From CBDEGU01 sp965238045 (GTDB lineage: Bacteria > Acidobacteriota > Terriglobia > Bryobacterales > UBA6623): a stretch of DNA of 64,000 nt. The position numbers and the translations under genes are program-made. Below are positions 35,426 to 45,802 of this stretch, one piece after another. Numbering within the stretch: the stretch's first letter is position 1; each line of letters begins with the position of its first letter. Location: NCBI GenBank assembly GCA_965238045.1, contig CBDEGU010000011.1:620001-684000 (forward strand), in the 5' to 3' direction. The notes below the pieces were generated by a model, which did not search any database, was not told the origin of the DNA, and saw only the letters and a list, made by a program, of their open reading frames with translations.

Positions 35426-37215
35426 ATTTCGCTCTCGGAGGGTTCTCCGCTCCGAACGGGCAGGCGCAATGTAAAGGTAGATCCGCGGCCAACCTCGCTC
35501 TCGACGCTGATATCGCCACCGTGGTCCTGCGCGATCTTGAAACAGATCGAGAGCCCCAAACCGGTACCAACGCCGACGCCTTTCGTGGTGAAACCCGGAT
35601 CAAAGATGCGGGGAAGGTTTTCTTGCGGAATGCCTTTTCCAGAATCGGAAATCTGAACATTTACTATATCACCGCTCTGGAATGTCCGAATCGTGATCCT
35701 TCCCTTGCCCTCCACCGCCTGCGCCGCGTTCACCAGCAAATTCATGAAGACTTGGTTGACCTGGTTGGGGTGACAGCGTATGGCCGGGATGTCGCCGTAC
35801 TCCTTGACGACCTCGATGCGATTCTTGAGCTGGTGGCGCACAAGCGTGAGAGTGCTATCGAGACCCTCGTGCAGATCGGCGATCTTGAATTCGGCCTCAT
35901 CAAGGCGCGCGAAGTTTCTCAGACTTCTGACAATACAGACAATGCGTTCGCTGGCGAGCTGATTGATGCGAGCGATGTCCTCCAGCACCGAGCGCACTCG
36001 CTGCAAGGTGCGGTTTCCGCGGACCGATTCGGGAATCTCGCCCGATTGCATGATGTCGGAAAACTTTTGCAGCGAGCGACTCAAAGTATCGGCATTGCTC
36101 GCAATCGTTCCGATCGGCGTGTTCATCTCATGGGCGATTCCGGCGACAAGCCTGCCCAGCGCCGCCATCTTCTCTTGCTGGATGAGCTGAGTCTGGGAGT
36201 TGCGCAGATCCCGGGTGCGAACCTCGACTTCCTGCTCCAGTTCCTCGGCATGATGACGAAGATGCTCGGCAAGCTTCTCGCGCTCGGTGACATCGTGGCA
36301 AATGACCTGAATGATCATCTGCTCGCCGTAGGTCACCAGGCTCGCGCTGACGTCAATATAGCGAGCGTCCAGACCTCCGTCCCGCAGCTTGACGTTGTTG
36401 TAATAGAGCTGACCGTGCTGTGGCATGGCGTCGAAGGCGGTCGCGTCTTTCCATTCCTCGACCGGAATCACATCGGCAAGAGTGCGGCCGCGCAGCACGC
36501 CCTTGGGGACGCCGGTCAGCGGTTCGGCCTTATCGTTTACCTCGAAGATGCGACGCGACGCGAAATCGGCCAGCAGAATCGCCTCGCCGGCCTCCTTGGT
36601 TAGCGCGCGATACTTGGCCTCGGATTCCCGTAGCGCCTCGCTGCGAGTCTGCAATTCTTCGTAGAGGCGCACATTTTCGACGATTTGGGCCGACTGAACC
36701 GCGATGATCGACAGCAGCCGCTGATCGTCGGGGGTAAAGCCGCCATCCCTGCGTTTGTTGAAGAGATTCAACAGGCCCACCATTTTGCCCTTGGCCCGCA
36801 AGGGCACGCTCAGTAGCGAACGTATCGGAAAGTCTTTCGAGGCCAGGCCCTGAAATCGGGGATCCGCTGGCAGATCATTGGTGAGCAGAGGCTTCTGATT
36901 CTTAAGCATCCAGCCGGTGAGCTGCTGGCCGAAGCGATAAGGCACCAAATCCGACCCGGAATAGGCCTTGCGGGCGATGGTGCGGAACGGGTCATCGTCT
37001 TTTTCGTCGCGGAGCAGCAGGACCGCGCCCTGCTCTACGTTGAAGTACTTCACGCTTTCCTGGACGATCATGTCCACAATCTCGTTCAGCGAGACCGTGG
37101 AACTGATTGCGCCGCTGATGCTGTTCAGAACCGAGAGTTCCTCGACAACCCTGTGGAGACGCTTGTTTTCCTCGCGCAAGGAAGCGATGTCGGCCGGGGA
37201 GGTTTCTGTCGGCAT
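35422..37215 (-). CDS. cytoplasmic GAF-PAS sensor histidine kinase
   Basis: About 597 residues from ATG 37215 (MPTETSPADIASL); the frame also runs up to 37305, where a leader-like LEMFRACLSVRAASS gives an alternative start. Order of domains: coiled coil, GAF (NSISGAISSTVSLNEIVDMI to LYEELQ), PAS (AILLADFASRRIFEVNDKAE), HisKA with AGIAHEMNTPIG, and HATPase_c (NQVFMNLLVNAAQAVEGKG, DSGKGIPQENLPRIFDPGF, TGLGLSICFKIAQDHGG). No convincing transmembrane segment is present, so it senses an intracellular signal. It forms an operon with the overlapping single-domain receiver. Confidence 0.88.
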   Translation of the reverse strand: MPTETSPADIASLREENKRLHRVVEELSVLNSISGAISSTVSLNEIVDMIVQESVKYFNVEQGAVLLLRDEKDDDPFRTIARKAYSGSDLVPYRFGQQLTGWMLKNQKPLLTNDLPADPRFQGLASKDFPIRSLLSVPLRAKGKMVGLLNLFNKRRDGGFTPDDQRLLSIIAVQSAQIVENVRLYEELQTRSEALRESEAKYRALTKEAGEAILLADFASRRIFEVNDKAEPLTGVPKGVLRGRTLADVIPVEEWKDATAFDAMPQHGQLYYNNVKLRDGGLDARYIDVSASLVTYGEQMIIQVICHDVTEREKLAEHLRHHAEELEQEVEVRTRDLRNSQTQLIQQEKMAALGRLVAGIAHEMNTPIGTIASNADTLSRSLQKFSDIMQSGEIPESVRGNRTLQRVRSVLEDIARINQLASERIVCIVRSLRNFARLDEAEFKIADLHEGLDSTLTLVRHQLKNRIEVVKEYGDIPAIRCHPNQVNQVFMNLLVNAAQAVEGKGRITIRTFQSGDIVNVQISDSGKGIPQENLPRIFDPGFTTKGVGVGTGLGLSICFKIAQDHGGDISVESEVGRGSTFTLRLPVRSGEPSESEI

Positions 37216-37437
37216 GACGGCTGGTGTCGGGGAACTGGCCGCCCTGACGGACAGACAAGCCCGGAACATCTCCAGTATAGAGAAGCAGGGCGATGGAAGA
37301 GACAAACCACCAAACGGGTCCAGCCACAGTCATGCCCACCCAGGTGGCGTAATCCGGCAGCGTCGCGAGCGCGGGTTTGTGGCGCTCTCCACGCTGCCGG
37401 GCGCTGGGGGCGTTTGGGCGATCGGGAATAGGCTGGC

Positions 37438-38772
37438 TTAGACGATCTCGCTCAGCCGCTTGCTGGCGGTCGGGAAGCTGTCGATGTCGGTCTTGAAGAC
37501 CTCCGACGCCACCGTGAGGTAGAGGTCACCCATCGTGCCGGTCATCTCGCTGTGCATTCCTGTCTTCATGCCGCCAAGATGTCCGGCGAGGATGACGCCC
37601 AGACCGCTGTTCTTGTGAGCGTTGGCCTCGGCGTGCTCGTGCACGTAGGCGATCGAGGTGTGATCGAGCAGAGTGCCGTCGCCTTCCGGGATAGAGCGAA
37701 GCTTCGCCAGCAGGTAGGCGAATTCCTCGGCGTGCCAGCGGTTGATGTCGCGTAGAATCTGCTGTCCGCGCCTTGTCTCAACCGCGCCGTGGGTGTATTC
37801 GTGGTGGCGCCAGGCGGTGTAGCCCAGCCACGGGAAGCGCGACAGTCCTTGGCACTTCGTCAGCATGTAGGAAGCCACGCGCGTCTGTCCCGACGCGAGC
37901 GCATGAACCATTAGGTCAGTCTGGAGCTTCGCGATGCGCGGCCAGTCCTTAAGATCGCCGCCCTCGGCGGGACGCTCGACCACCTGGTGGTATTCGGGCG
38001 GAAGGCTGGCGATCGAGCGCTCGACATCGCGCAGGGAAGTCATATATTCGTCGAGACGCTGCCGATCGGACGCGCCTAACCGGGCCTCAAGCTTGCCAGC
38101 GTCCTCGCGAACGGCGTCGAGAACGCTTTTCTTGCGGTCGATCCAGTGCTCTTCCCGCGTGCCGAAGAGACGGTCGAACAGCCGCTGCGGAATCATCTCG
38201 GGAGGAAGTGGACGGTCGCGATCGGCCCAGCTCATGTTGCGCTGAATGCTCTCCCCAAACGATTCCTGACACACGCCGACCTGGATCGAGCGGAAACGCG
38301 TGTCGCGTCCGATCTTGTTGGCAATCACTTGATCCACCGACGGTCCGCCGGCGCCGCGCCCTGTAAACGAGGTGCCCGACATCAGGGCGCTCATCGACCG
38401 GTGGTGATCGTTGCCCGGTCCGGGCAGCCGCGCCGCGGGACTGTCGAGTCCGGTGATGACGTGGATGTCGCCGCGAAACGGTGCAAGCGGTCGCAGGCAT
38501 GGCGTCATGACATAGTCCGCGCCGGCTTCCGCGGGGATCCAAAATCGTTCAATAATGCCGTTGCCGTTGAACCAGACGATGAACCGGGATTCGATTTCCG
38601 CTGAGGTTGTTCTGCCCGCCGCCGCGTAGGCGGCGCCGCTGGGATTGAACATCGCCTCGAGAGCGGGGAGTCCGACGCGGACCGCGGCTCCGGCGGCGCC
38701 CAGTCCTCGCAACAGCATGCGGCGAGAAAGCGAATTTACGAGTGACGGCATAAGCTTATCCAGCATCTCCAA
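37438..38772 (-). CDS. DUF1552 protein, exported
   Basis: A 444-residue protein with a twin-arginine-like leader (SLSRRMLLRGLGAAGAAV). ESRFIVWFNGNGIIERFWIP, HVITGLDSPAARLPGPGNDH, SMSALMSGTSF, VDQVIANKIG and TSIAYVHEHAEANAHKNSGL are DUF1552 signatures. Members resemble the metal-dependent hydrolase/sulfatase-like fold seen with DUF1501 proteins and almost always accompany a DUF1592 cytochrome in Planctomycetota, Verrucomicrobiota and Acidobacteriota. Here its start overlaps the DUF1592 stop by 17 bases. The molecular function is not established. Confidence 0.87.
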   Translation of the reverse strand: MEMLDKLMPSLVNSLSRRMLLRGLGAAGAAVRVGLPALEAMFNPSGAAYAAAGRTTSAEIESRFIVWFNGNGIIERFWIPAEAGADYVMTPCLRPLAPFRGDIHVITGLDSPAARLPGPGNDHHRSMSALMSGTSFTGRGAGGPSVDQVIANKIGRDTRFRSIQVGVCQESFGESIQRNMSWADRDRPLPPEMIPQRLFDRLFGTREEHWIDRKKSVLDAVREDAGKLEARLGASDRQRLDEYMTSLRDVERSIASLPPEYHQVVERPAEGGDLKDWPRIAKLQTDLMVHALASGQTRVASYMLTKCQGLSRFPWLGYTAWRHHEYTHGAVETRRGQQILRDINRWHAEEFAYLLAKLRSIPEGDGTLLDHTSIAYVHEHAEANAHKNSGLGVILAGHLGGMKTGMHSEMTGTMGDLYLTVASEVFKTDIDSFPTASKRLSEIV

Positions 38773-40765
38773 GGAAAGACTCGGAGCGAACGAGCAAGAG
38801 GATTAGTTCTCGAAATCGGAAGTCCGATTGCTCGAAGTTTTCGAAGACACGGTCAATGACCGCCCGGTCGGCCTTGGTCTCGTGCCTTCCCATGGCGTAC
38901 CGGAATAGCTGTCGCACGACACACTTGCGGCAACTCCTGTTCCCGGCCAGGATGGCTCCGAGTTCCTTGGGAGTCGAGAAACTTGAGTTCGGAATGCCGG
39001 CGACCTCTGCCGAAGTATCTAACGCCATCTCGTACTTCGTCTCCTTGGTCTTGATCTTCTTCATGCGCTCGTCGCGAGTCGGGTAGATCGTCAGGTAGTG
39101 TTTGTCGCGAAACTGCCCGATGGCGTCGTATTGCTCGAGGCCAAAACCAATCGGATCAATGAGCCGGTGACAGCTCGCGCACGTCGTACTCGTCAGGTGG
39201 ACGCTCAGCCGCTCACGATTGGTCATCGGCCTGTCGTCGGTAACCGGCGGCAAGCTGGCATTCAACCCGGGCGGGGGAGGTGGCACGACTTGGCAGAGAA
39301 AATGCTTGCGCACAAACAGACCACGCTCGGTCGGCGAGGTATCTGACGGCTTGCTCGTCACCGTGTGGAACATCGCCTGCCCAAGAACTCCGGCACGACC
39401 CGAATCCGGCGCAAACCGCACCATGGCAAACTCCTCGTCCGGGGCCGGGATGCCGTAGAGACTGGCGAGATCGCTGCTGAGAAATGCGTAATCGGCGGTA
39501 AAGAACTCCATGAAGTTCCTGTCGCCCCACACTAGATGACGGAACAGGCGCTTTGTCTCTTCGGTCATGGAGGCGGCCAGCTCTGGACTGAAATTCCGGT
39601 AGAGCCGCCGGTCCCGAATTGTATGGAGCACGCGGTCAAACCGCAGCCACTGCGCCAGAAACTCGTCAAAAGATCTCACCGCCCGAGGATCGTCGAGCAT
39701 CCGCCGGGCCGCCTTCTCGACCTGCTCGGGCTTGTTCAGCTCACCCGCGCCGGCTTGGTCGAACAACCAGTCATTCGGCATCGTATCCCACAAGAAATAC
39801 GAGAGCCGCGTCGCGATCTCATAGGGGTACCACGGGCCATCCAAACCTCTCTCTATGCGGAAGAGGAAGTTCGGCGATTGCAGCATCGCCTCGACGACGA
39901 TTCTTGCGCCGGAGAGAAACTCGCCCGTCTTGCGGGCTTCTTGCCTGAAAAGCTCGTTGTAATGCGAGACCTCGGCTTCGGTCAACGGACGGCGAAACAC
40001 CCGGCGGCCAAAATCGCCCACAAACCGTTCGCTGCACGCCCGGTCGGCCGCCGAGGCAGCCTCGCAGGGAATAAGACGATTGCGGTCGCCGCCGCGAAAG
40101 ACATTGCGGGCCAGCTTTTCCGCCACCGAACCGTAGGCTTCCGCCAGCAATGGGGGAATGCTCTGCCCTTCGGTCTGATTCTTATAGCCTCGAATGAAAT
40201 CTTCGGGCGGAAACTGGCTGGCGGGCCGCGTTTGGTCGCCCAGCAGGTCGCGAACCGTGTTGTTGTACTGGCTGTGAGTCAGCCGCCGCATGGCGGATGG
40301 ATGCTTCTCGGCCGTCGGCCCGCCGCCGGGCCGCGCGGAACTCTCCGGCTTCGGCAGCCTTGCCAGATGGTCCACCCAGCGCAGCAGGAGTTTTTCGTTC
40401 TCACTGTTTTTTGGGATACGCTCCCCGCCAATGTGCTCAACGCGACTGGTCGGCTTGCGGTACAGCAGCGACCGGTCGGGCGTCTCCGCGTCGACGAAAG
40501 CCGCCAGCCACAGCCCAAACGACCTGATCTCGTCGGCGCCCGCGTCCGCGGACGGAAACCGCAGGTTCGTGTCCGACGCGATGCCGGCGTCGTTGTGGCA
40601 AACGGCACACTGCGCCTGATCGAACACGGGGTAAAGCTTTTCAACGAAAAAATCTTCGCCGACCGCTGTGGTCGCTTCCGCGTTTGCGGGGCGGGGTGGG
40701 GTGGTCCATAGGGTAGCCAAGCTCGCCGAGGCGAGCACGACGACTCGAAACGTATTCAGGTGCAT
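38756..40765 (-). CDS. DUF1592/DUF1588/DUF1585 exported cytochrome-like protein
   Basis: About 669 residues from ATG 40765 (signal peptide HLNTFRVVVLASASLATLW). Two CxxCH haem sites: AQCAVCHNDAG near the N-terminus (PSCyt1-like) and TTCASCHRLIDPIGFGLEQY near the C-terminus. Between them are the family motifs HSQYNNTVRDLLGD (DUF1587), RVFRRPLTEAEVSHY (DUF1595), IATRLSYFLWDTMPND (DUF1592) and GLFVRKHFLCQ (DUF1588). The last 70 residues are DUF1585. It is thought to be a periplasmic c-type cytochrome working with the DUF1552 partner, often in polysaccharide or aromatic degradation loci. Here no such genes are adjacent. Confidence 0.9.
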   Translation of the reverse strand: MHLNTFRVVVLASASLATLWTTPPRPANAEATTAVGEDFFVEKLYPVFDQAQCAVCHNDAGIASDTNLRFPSADAGADEIRSFGLWLAAFVDAETPDRSLLYRKPTSRVEHIGGERIPKNSENEKLLLRWVDHLARLPKPESSARPGGGPTAEKHPSAMRRLTHSQYNNTVRDLLGDQTRPASQFPPEDFIRGYKNQTEGQSIPPLLAEAYGSVAEKLARNVFRGGDRNRLIPCEAASAADRACSERFVGDFGRRVFRRPLTEAEVSHYNELFRQEARKTGEFLSGARIVVEAMLQSPNFLFRIERGLDGPWYPYEIATRLSYFLWDTMPNDWLFDQAGAGELNKPEQVEKAARRMLDDPRAVRSFDEFLAQWLRFDRVLHTIRDRRLYRNFSPELAASMTEETKRLFRHLVWGDRNFMEFFTADYAFLSSDLASLYGIPAPDEEFAMVRFAPDSGRAGVLGQAMFHTVTSKPSDTSPTERGLFVRKHFLCQVVPPPPPGLNASLPPVTDDRPMTNRERLSVHLTSTTCASCHRLIDPIGFGLEQYDAIGQFRDKHYLTIYPTRDERMKKIKTKETKYEMALDTSAEVAGIPNSSFSTPKELGAILAGNRSCRKCVVRQLFRYAMGRHETKADRAVIDRVFENFEQSDFRFRELILLLVRSESFLGDAG

Positions 40766-40894
40766 GAAATTTCCAGAGATCCGCACTCCGATTCTACCAT
40801 TCATGGCACAAACCAGCGTTTCCGAAGAATCGAATCTACCCCTCATGCGGACAATCGCGGGCCAGGGGCGGGAGTCAAGAACAGCAGCGAAACA

Positions 40895-43800
40895 TCAGGG
40901 CAGATCCGCCATGTCGTTGGTGATGTCTTGCGGAGTGAGAACGGCCCCGTAGAGTCTGGCGGCGTCGAGCGTCATCGGCAGGTAGGCCCCGTTGTACCAG
41001 GAGGCTCGTCCGAAGGTGGGCTCGGCGACCGTTTGGGGAGTGAAGACGGGAAAAGCGGCTTGGCGCTCCAAGACGCCGTCAAGGTAGATCGCGCCGTTCC
41101 CGGTGGCCTGGAGGAAGGTAAAGGCGACGTGATACCAGTGATCAAGATCGAGGGCGCTCGTTGAAACTAGCCAGGGAGAGGAGGAGGGCAATCCCGCGAT
41201 CGAGAGAATCAACTGGCCCGAAGAGTTGACGCCGCCGAACCAGCCTTGGAAGTCGCCGCCGTAGTTGGAGTAGATCACGCCCCAAGATCCAGGGTACGCG
41301 GTGAGTTTGACCCATGCCGTAAAGGTAAAGTTGGAGGAACTCAGCCCGGAATCAGGGCTGAGCCGCGCATAGTCCGAGACACCGTCGAAGCTTCGGGCCC
41401 CACCGCTGACGCCGATGGCGGGGCTGGTTCCGCCGCCTTCGCTGATCACGTGGTGGCCGTTGCCCGAATCGTCGGCGAAGACCTGGCCGGCCTCGGTACC
41501 GGTTTCGTCAAAGCTCCAGGACGCCTCGCGGGGCGGAAGCGGTACGGCCGTGAAAGCGGCGAAGTCGCTCGCGACCTCGGCCGGACTTAGAGCGCGGGGT
41601 GTGATCTTCACCTCGTCGAGATCGCCCGCCAAATAGTAGCCGTTGTACCAAGACGCCCTGCCCATGGCCGCCTGTCCGCTGACGTGGGGAGTCAGACCGA
41701 CGCCGTATCGTTGACCCTCCAAAACACCATCAACGTAGATTCTCATTGTTCGTAGTACTCCGTCATAGGTTGCGGTGAGATGGTGCCAGTGGTTGAGTGA
41801 AAGCGTAGTCTCCGACAGTATGCCGCGCGTTGTCGAAGGAAGCCGGTTGCCTGACGCGACGACACGTCCGTCGGAGCGAACGGCCAGATACCAGCCCTGA
41901 TAATTTCCCCCGTAGTTCGATACCACCACGCCTAAACTTCCCGGATAGGCACCAAGCTTGACCCATGCCCTGGCAGTGAAGCGGGTTGGCGTCAGCCGGT
42001 GAGACGCTGCGATGGTCGCATGGTCGGCCGCGCCATCGAAACGGCGGGCGTTGCCCTCCACGCCGGCCACGGCGGACGTTCCGGTGAGGCTCGCCGTATG
42101 CGCGTTGCCCGAGGCGTCTTGCCCGTCGGTGTCGAGAGACCAGTCGGCTGTCGCGGCGGGATCGACTGCCGGCGCGGGCGCCGTGAATGCCGCGAAGTCG
42201 GCCGCTACCTCCGCGGCCGATCGAGGTGCGGGATAGATCTGCGTCTCGTCGATCAGTGCGTGAAGGTAATAGCCCTGGTACCAGGAGGCCCCTCCGATGG
42301 TTAGAGGCAAGGAAATTTCCGGTTCCAGGCCGGGGATGTACATCTGCGAGACGAGCGCGCCGTCGAGGTAGAGCGAAACGAGTCCCGCAGGCTGGTTGTA
42401 GGTGACCGAAACGCCGTACCAGCGTTCGAGCGCCAACGGTTCGGGCGCCGCCAGCCACCGGGCTTGCGATGGTGTCTGGGAAGCCAAAAACCACAGCTTT
42501 CCATCTGAATTGACTTTCAGAAACCAGCCACGATAGTTGCCCCCATAGGCGGCGGCGACGATTCCGAAATTGTCGGGATAGGAAAGCAGGCGAATCCAGG
42601 TGCGAAAGGTAAAACTCGGCGGGGTCAGAGCGGCCGAGGCCGGTACGTCCACCGAGTCGCTGGCGCCGTTGAAGAGCCGGGCGCTGCCCGATACCCCTGC
42701 AACAGCCACCGTTCCATAGCTCTGCGTTGTTCCGTGATGGCCGCCGCCGGAGGAATCAGAAATCGTCACGCCGCTGCCGGCGCCTGCTTCCTCGAACGAC
42801 CAATCGGCCACGGCACCGGCAGGCGCGCCGACGGTCAGCGTCACCTCCACCGCGACGGGAGAGCCGGTCGCGCCCTCTGCCTCGATCTCGATAGATCCCG
42901 TGTAGGTGCCCGGCGCCCATCCCACGGAGTCCCCCGACACAGAGAGAGCCGAGGGAGCCTCACCGGAGGCGGGAGACACGTTAAGCCATGGGGCCCCGGC
43001 CGCTACCGTCGCAGTCCAGTTAAGCGTGCCGCCGCCGCTGTTGGCAATGCTCAACGATTGCGAGGCCGGATTCGGCCCGCCGGCGACCCCCGAAAAACTC
43101 AAACTAGCCGGTGAGACATCCAGGACGGGTGTTCCACCGGTCAGGCTCGAAACCTGAACATTGTCGATGAACCATCCTTCATTTGCATTCGCGATGGAGT
43201 CAAAGGTGTCGAAATCAAAACGAAGCTGAATCATCTGCCCCGCGTACCGCGACAGATTTACGATGTGATGGTCGAACCCGGGACCATCAGAGTTATGAGC
43301 CAGATGAGAGATCGTTCTCCAGCTCGCGCCCGCGTCGGTGCTAATCATGAGACGGCCGGAATCTGCGTTGAGATAGGCGCCCCCACCCAGCGGGATCTCC
43401 ACCCCGAAACCTTCTCCGGCGAGGAATTGATCCCACTCGACAACGGCGTCGGTGACCGCGCTAAGGTCGATCGCGGGCGAGGTCAGCGTTCCCAAGACGG
43501 GGCTGCCGGTTTCGTAGTCGCCGGTTACTTCTTGACCGAACCACCAAGATTGGGCGCCTGTGGCCGCGCGCCGCGTCGTCAGATGCCAGAGGCCGTCCGC
43601 GGTCCAGCCGTCGTCGGAGCTGTCAAAACCCGAGAACAACATGGTCGGGCCGATGACGGGTGCGCTTCCGCCGCAGTCGGCGGGCAGGTCAAAGGATTCA
43701 TAGACGCTCAGCGCCGTATCGTTTGGCTGTCCGCTTTGGATCGGATTGAGAGCAGCCGAGAAGCCGAAGCCTCGTGCCGCGTATGCCGTCCAGACAGCGC

Positions 43801-45643
43801 ACGCGTTCGGCCCGCCGGCATCGGCAAGCTCAGCGGCCTGCACAACCGCGTCCCGGGCATCGAGCATCGACGGACGCGACGGGGTAAGTTTTAGAGCTGT
43901 TGTGAGGACCGCTTCAAAGGCCGCCTGTCCTAGGGCCGCGCGCACATCCCACAATGCCGTGGCCCAGACCTCACCGTCACGATGGACTTGCGGTACCCGC
44001 AGCAGCCGGGATCCGGGAGCGACCCGAAGCCGCAGCACGCCGAACTGCCCGAACGTGTGGGTACTGTCGTTGTAAGCGACCGAGCGAATTCCGGTCGTTG
44101 AGTTTTCGGTAACGTACTCGCCGATGACTGGATGATTTGTAAACGAGACCGCATAAGCGTCGCTCCATCCCTCACCCATGGCCCCGCTATGCCAGCGGAA
44201 CAGGCTCGTCAGATCACTGGGTCCGCCGACGAGCCGGTTGCTGAGCCCGTGGACGTACTCATGAATGATCACATCGGCGTCGAAAGCCGTATCGCGAACA
44301 GTGGAGGTAAACAGGCCAAGCGTCATTCGAGCAGCAATGCCGTCGGGCGCGGTCGAAAAGTAGGCATTGTTGGTGGCGCCGCCGTCTTCGACATCCACGC
44401 GGACCGGGTCGCCGCCGGCGCCGCCGCGTCCAAAATTATCGCTCTGGAAATTGCCCGATGCTTCATCGAAGCCCAGTTCGTAGAGCCAGTCATGAATCAC
44501 GTTTACCCAATAGAAAGCGTTGGCGAGAGCAGCCGGGCGGTCTGGGACGGTGTTGGACGAGCTGGAGTAGCTATCGGTGAAGGAGAAGTCGAAGTGCCCC
44601 TGGGAATCCGACGCCCGGGCGTCGCAAACATTGTTGTCGTCGGTGTCGCGGCAGGCCTCCGCGTTGTTGCCCACCGTCTCGGTGCCATCGACCCAGCAGA
44701 GCCCGTCGAGCAACCCGCTTCGATACGCGGCCGGGTAGATGGGGTCTGGACAAGTCTCCGAGGCACTCGGCCAGCCAGTGAAGGGCTCGGTGGTCTGTGC
44801 GCCGGCGTTGGGATGTGGCCGGTCCGGCGCACGGAAAACCAGACCTCGCGGCTCCGACGACTGGGCCAGGTTTCGGCTGAATAGAATCTCTCCGCTGTCA
44901 CCGTCCACCACGACCCAGTAGGCTTTCGTTACCGAGAGATGGAGATACATCCGCCAGGCCGGGCGAGATTCGTCGTCGAATGGAAACCAGACGAGGCCTA
45001 CTTCGACCGGGCTGCGCAGCCCGGAGTCGGAGAAGACCGTTCGCCGGTTGGCTCCTGTTTCCGCGCGATCCACGTGAAGGTTCAGCGTCGTGCTGGGAGA
45101 TAGCTGTCTCGCCGCTTCCGCGACCGCCTGGGCTGGCGACAGTATCGCGGCAAGCACGCCTGGCACGGGGGGCGCGGCGATGGCGTCCGCGCGCCAGACG
45201 CGGTTTTGAGAGTCAAGATGCACCTGGATATCCGAGTCGAAAAACGGCACTCCGGCGACTCGCGGCTCGAAGACCAGATGGGTGAGATTCGCATTCCTTG
45301 ACTTGGAGCGTGAGATCAGAGCAAGCTGGAACGGCGAGGTTGGCGCAATGTTGGGAGCCAGCGGCAGCTGCTCCAGAAACAGACGGGCGGCGGTTTCAGC
45401 CTCTCCCCCGCGGGCCTGAGTAAGAGGCTTTCCACGCTGGAAGAGTGAGTGCCGGGCTTGGCGCGCGGTGCCAAGCTGTAGAGAGCCTGGCGGTGTTCCC
45501 CCCGGGATCGAGCGTCCTCGAGAGTCAAAGAAGTCGTAGTCGGCGGGACGAAGAGTTTGACCTTGTGCGTCGCTCAAGGCACAGCAGACCACGCAGGCAA
45601 TCCACAACAGGAAGCCTGACATTCCAAAACGGCGACGACCCAT
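40895..45643 (-). CDS. secreted M36 (fungalysin) metalloprotease with BACON and three LamG-like domains
   Basis: About 1582 residues from ATG 45643, just after AAAGGAGAG; a second ATG at 45622 begins the hydrophobic signal MSGFLLWIACVVCCALS. The propeptide (PepSY/FTP-like) runs to about residue 280. The M36 catalytic core has VIIHEYVHGLSNRLVG (HExxH-type HEYVH near residue 460) and GAMGEGWSDAYAVSF for the third ligand Glu. Then come a beta domain, a BACON-like domain (LDVSPASLSFSGVAGG) and three consecutive LamG/jelly-roll repeats of about 210 residues (each with YGGNYxGW- and ASWYxGYYL-like motifs). It should degrade extracellular protein, with the repeats binding glycans or surfaces. Confidence 0.9.
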   Translation of the reverse strand: MGRRRFGMSGFLLWIACVVCCALSDAQGQTLRPADYDFFDSRGRSIPGGTPPGSLQLGTARQARHSLFQRGKPLTQARGGEAETAARLFLEQLPLAPNIAPTSPFQLALISRSKSRNANLTHLVFEPRVAGVPFFDSDIQVHLDSQNRVWRADAIAAPPVPGVLAAILSPAQAVAEAARQLSPSTTLNLHVDRAETGANRRTVFSDSGLRSPVEVGLVWFPFDDESRPAWRMYLHLSVTKAYWVVVDGDSGEILFSRNLAQSSEPRGLVFRAPDRPHPNAGAQTTEPFTGWPSASETCPDPIYPAAYRSGLLDGLCWVDGTETVGNNAEACRDTDDNNVCDARASDSQGHFDFSFTDSYSSSSNTVPDRPAALANAFYWVNVIHDWLYELGFDEASGNFQSDNFGRGGAGGDPVRVDVEDGGATNNAYFSTAPDGIAARMTLGLFTSTVRDTAFDADVIIHEYVHGLSNRLVGGPSDLTSLFRWHSGAMGEGWSDAYAVSFTNHPVIGEYVTENSTTGIRSVAYNDSTHTFGQFGVLRLRVAPGSRLLRVPQVHRDGEVWATALWDVRAALGQAAFEAVLTTALKLTPSRPSMLDARDAVVQAAELADAGGPNACAVWTAYAARGFGFSAALNPIQSGQPNDTALSVYESFDLPADCGGSAPVIGPTMLFSGFDSSDDGWTADGLWHLTTRRAATGAQSWWFGQEVTGDYETGSPVLGTLTSPAIDLSAVTDAVVEWDQFLAGEGFGVEIPLGGGAYLNADSGRLMISTDAGASWRTISHLAHNSDGPGFDHHIVNLSRYAGQMIQLRFDFDTFDSIANANEGWFIDNVQVSSLTGGTPVLDVSPASLSFSGVAGGPNPASQSLSIANSGGGTLNWTATVAAGAPWLNVSPASGEAPSALSVSGDSVGWAPGTYTGSIEIEAEGATGSPVAVEVTLTVGAPAGAVADWSFEEAGAGSGVTISDSSGGGHHGTTQSYGTVAVAGVSGSARLFNGASDSVDVPASAALTPPSFTFRTWIRLLSYPDNFGIVAAAYGGNYRGWFLKVNSDGKLWFLASQTPSQARWLAAPEPLALERWYGVSVTYNQPAGLVSLYLDGALVSQMYIPGLEPEISLPLTIGGASWYQGYYLHALIDETQIYPAPRSAAEVAADFAAFTAPAPAVDPAATADWSLDTDGQDASGNAHTASLTGTSAVAGVEGNARRFDGAADHATIAASHRLTPTRFTARAWVKLGAYPGSLGVVVSNYGGNYQGWYLAVRSDGRVVASGNRLPSTTRGILSETTLSLNHWHHLTATYDGVLRTMRIYVDGVLEGQRYGVGLTPHVSGQAAMGRASWYNGYYLAGDLDEVKITPRALSPAEVASDFAAFTAVPLPPREASWSFDETGTEAGQVFADDSGNGHHVISEGGGTSPAIGVSGGARSFDGVSDYARLSPDSGLSSSNFTFTAWVKLTAYPGSWGVIYSNYGGDFQGWFGGVNSSGQLILSIAGLPSSSPWLVSTSALDLDHWYHVAFTFLQATGNGAIYLDGVLERQAAFPVFTPQTVAEPTFGRASWYNGAYLPMTLDAARLYGAVLTPQDITNDMADLP

Positions 45644-45802
45644 CTCTCCTTTTCTTTTCGGTCGAAGTGTGTGAGGTTTTAGCCCGGCTAGCAGCCGGCG
45701 TCTGCATCGGCCGGACGGCCGGAGCAAGGTGCTCGGCCTCCGCAATGCCGGTCAACGTCATCGGGTAGACTGTAATCACTGCCCGGCAACACCGCGGCTT
45801 TC

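Noticed and set aside
39536..40711. 391-codon plus-strand frame
   Set aside because: Antisense to the DUF1592 gene, which has two haem sites.
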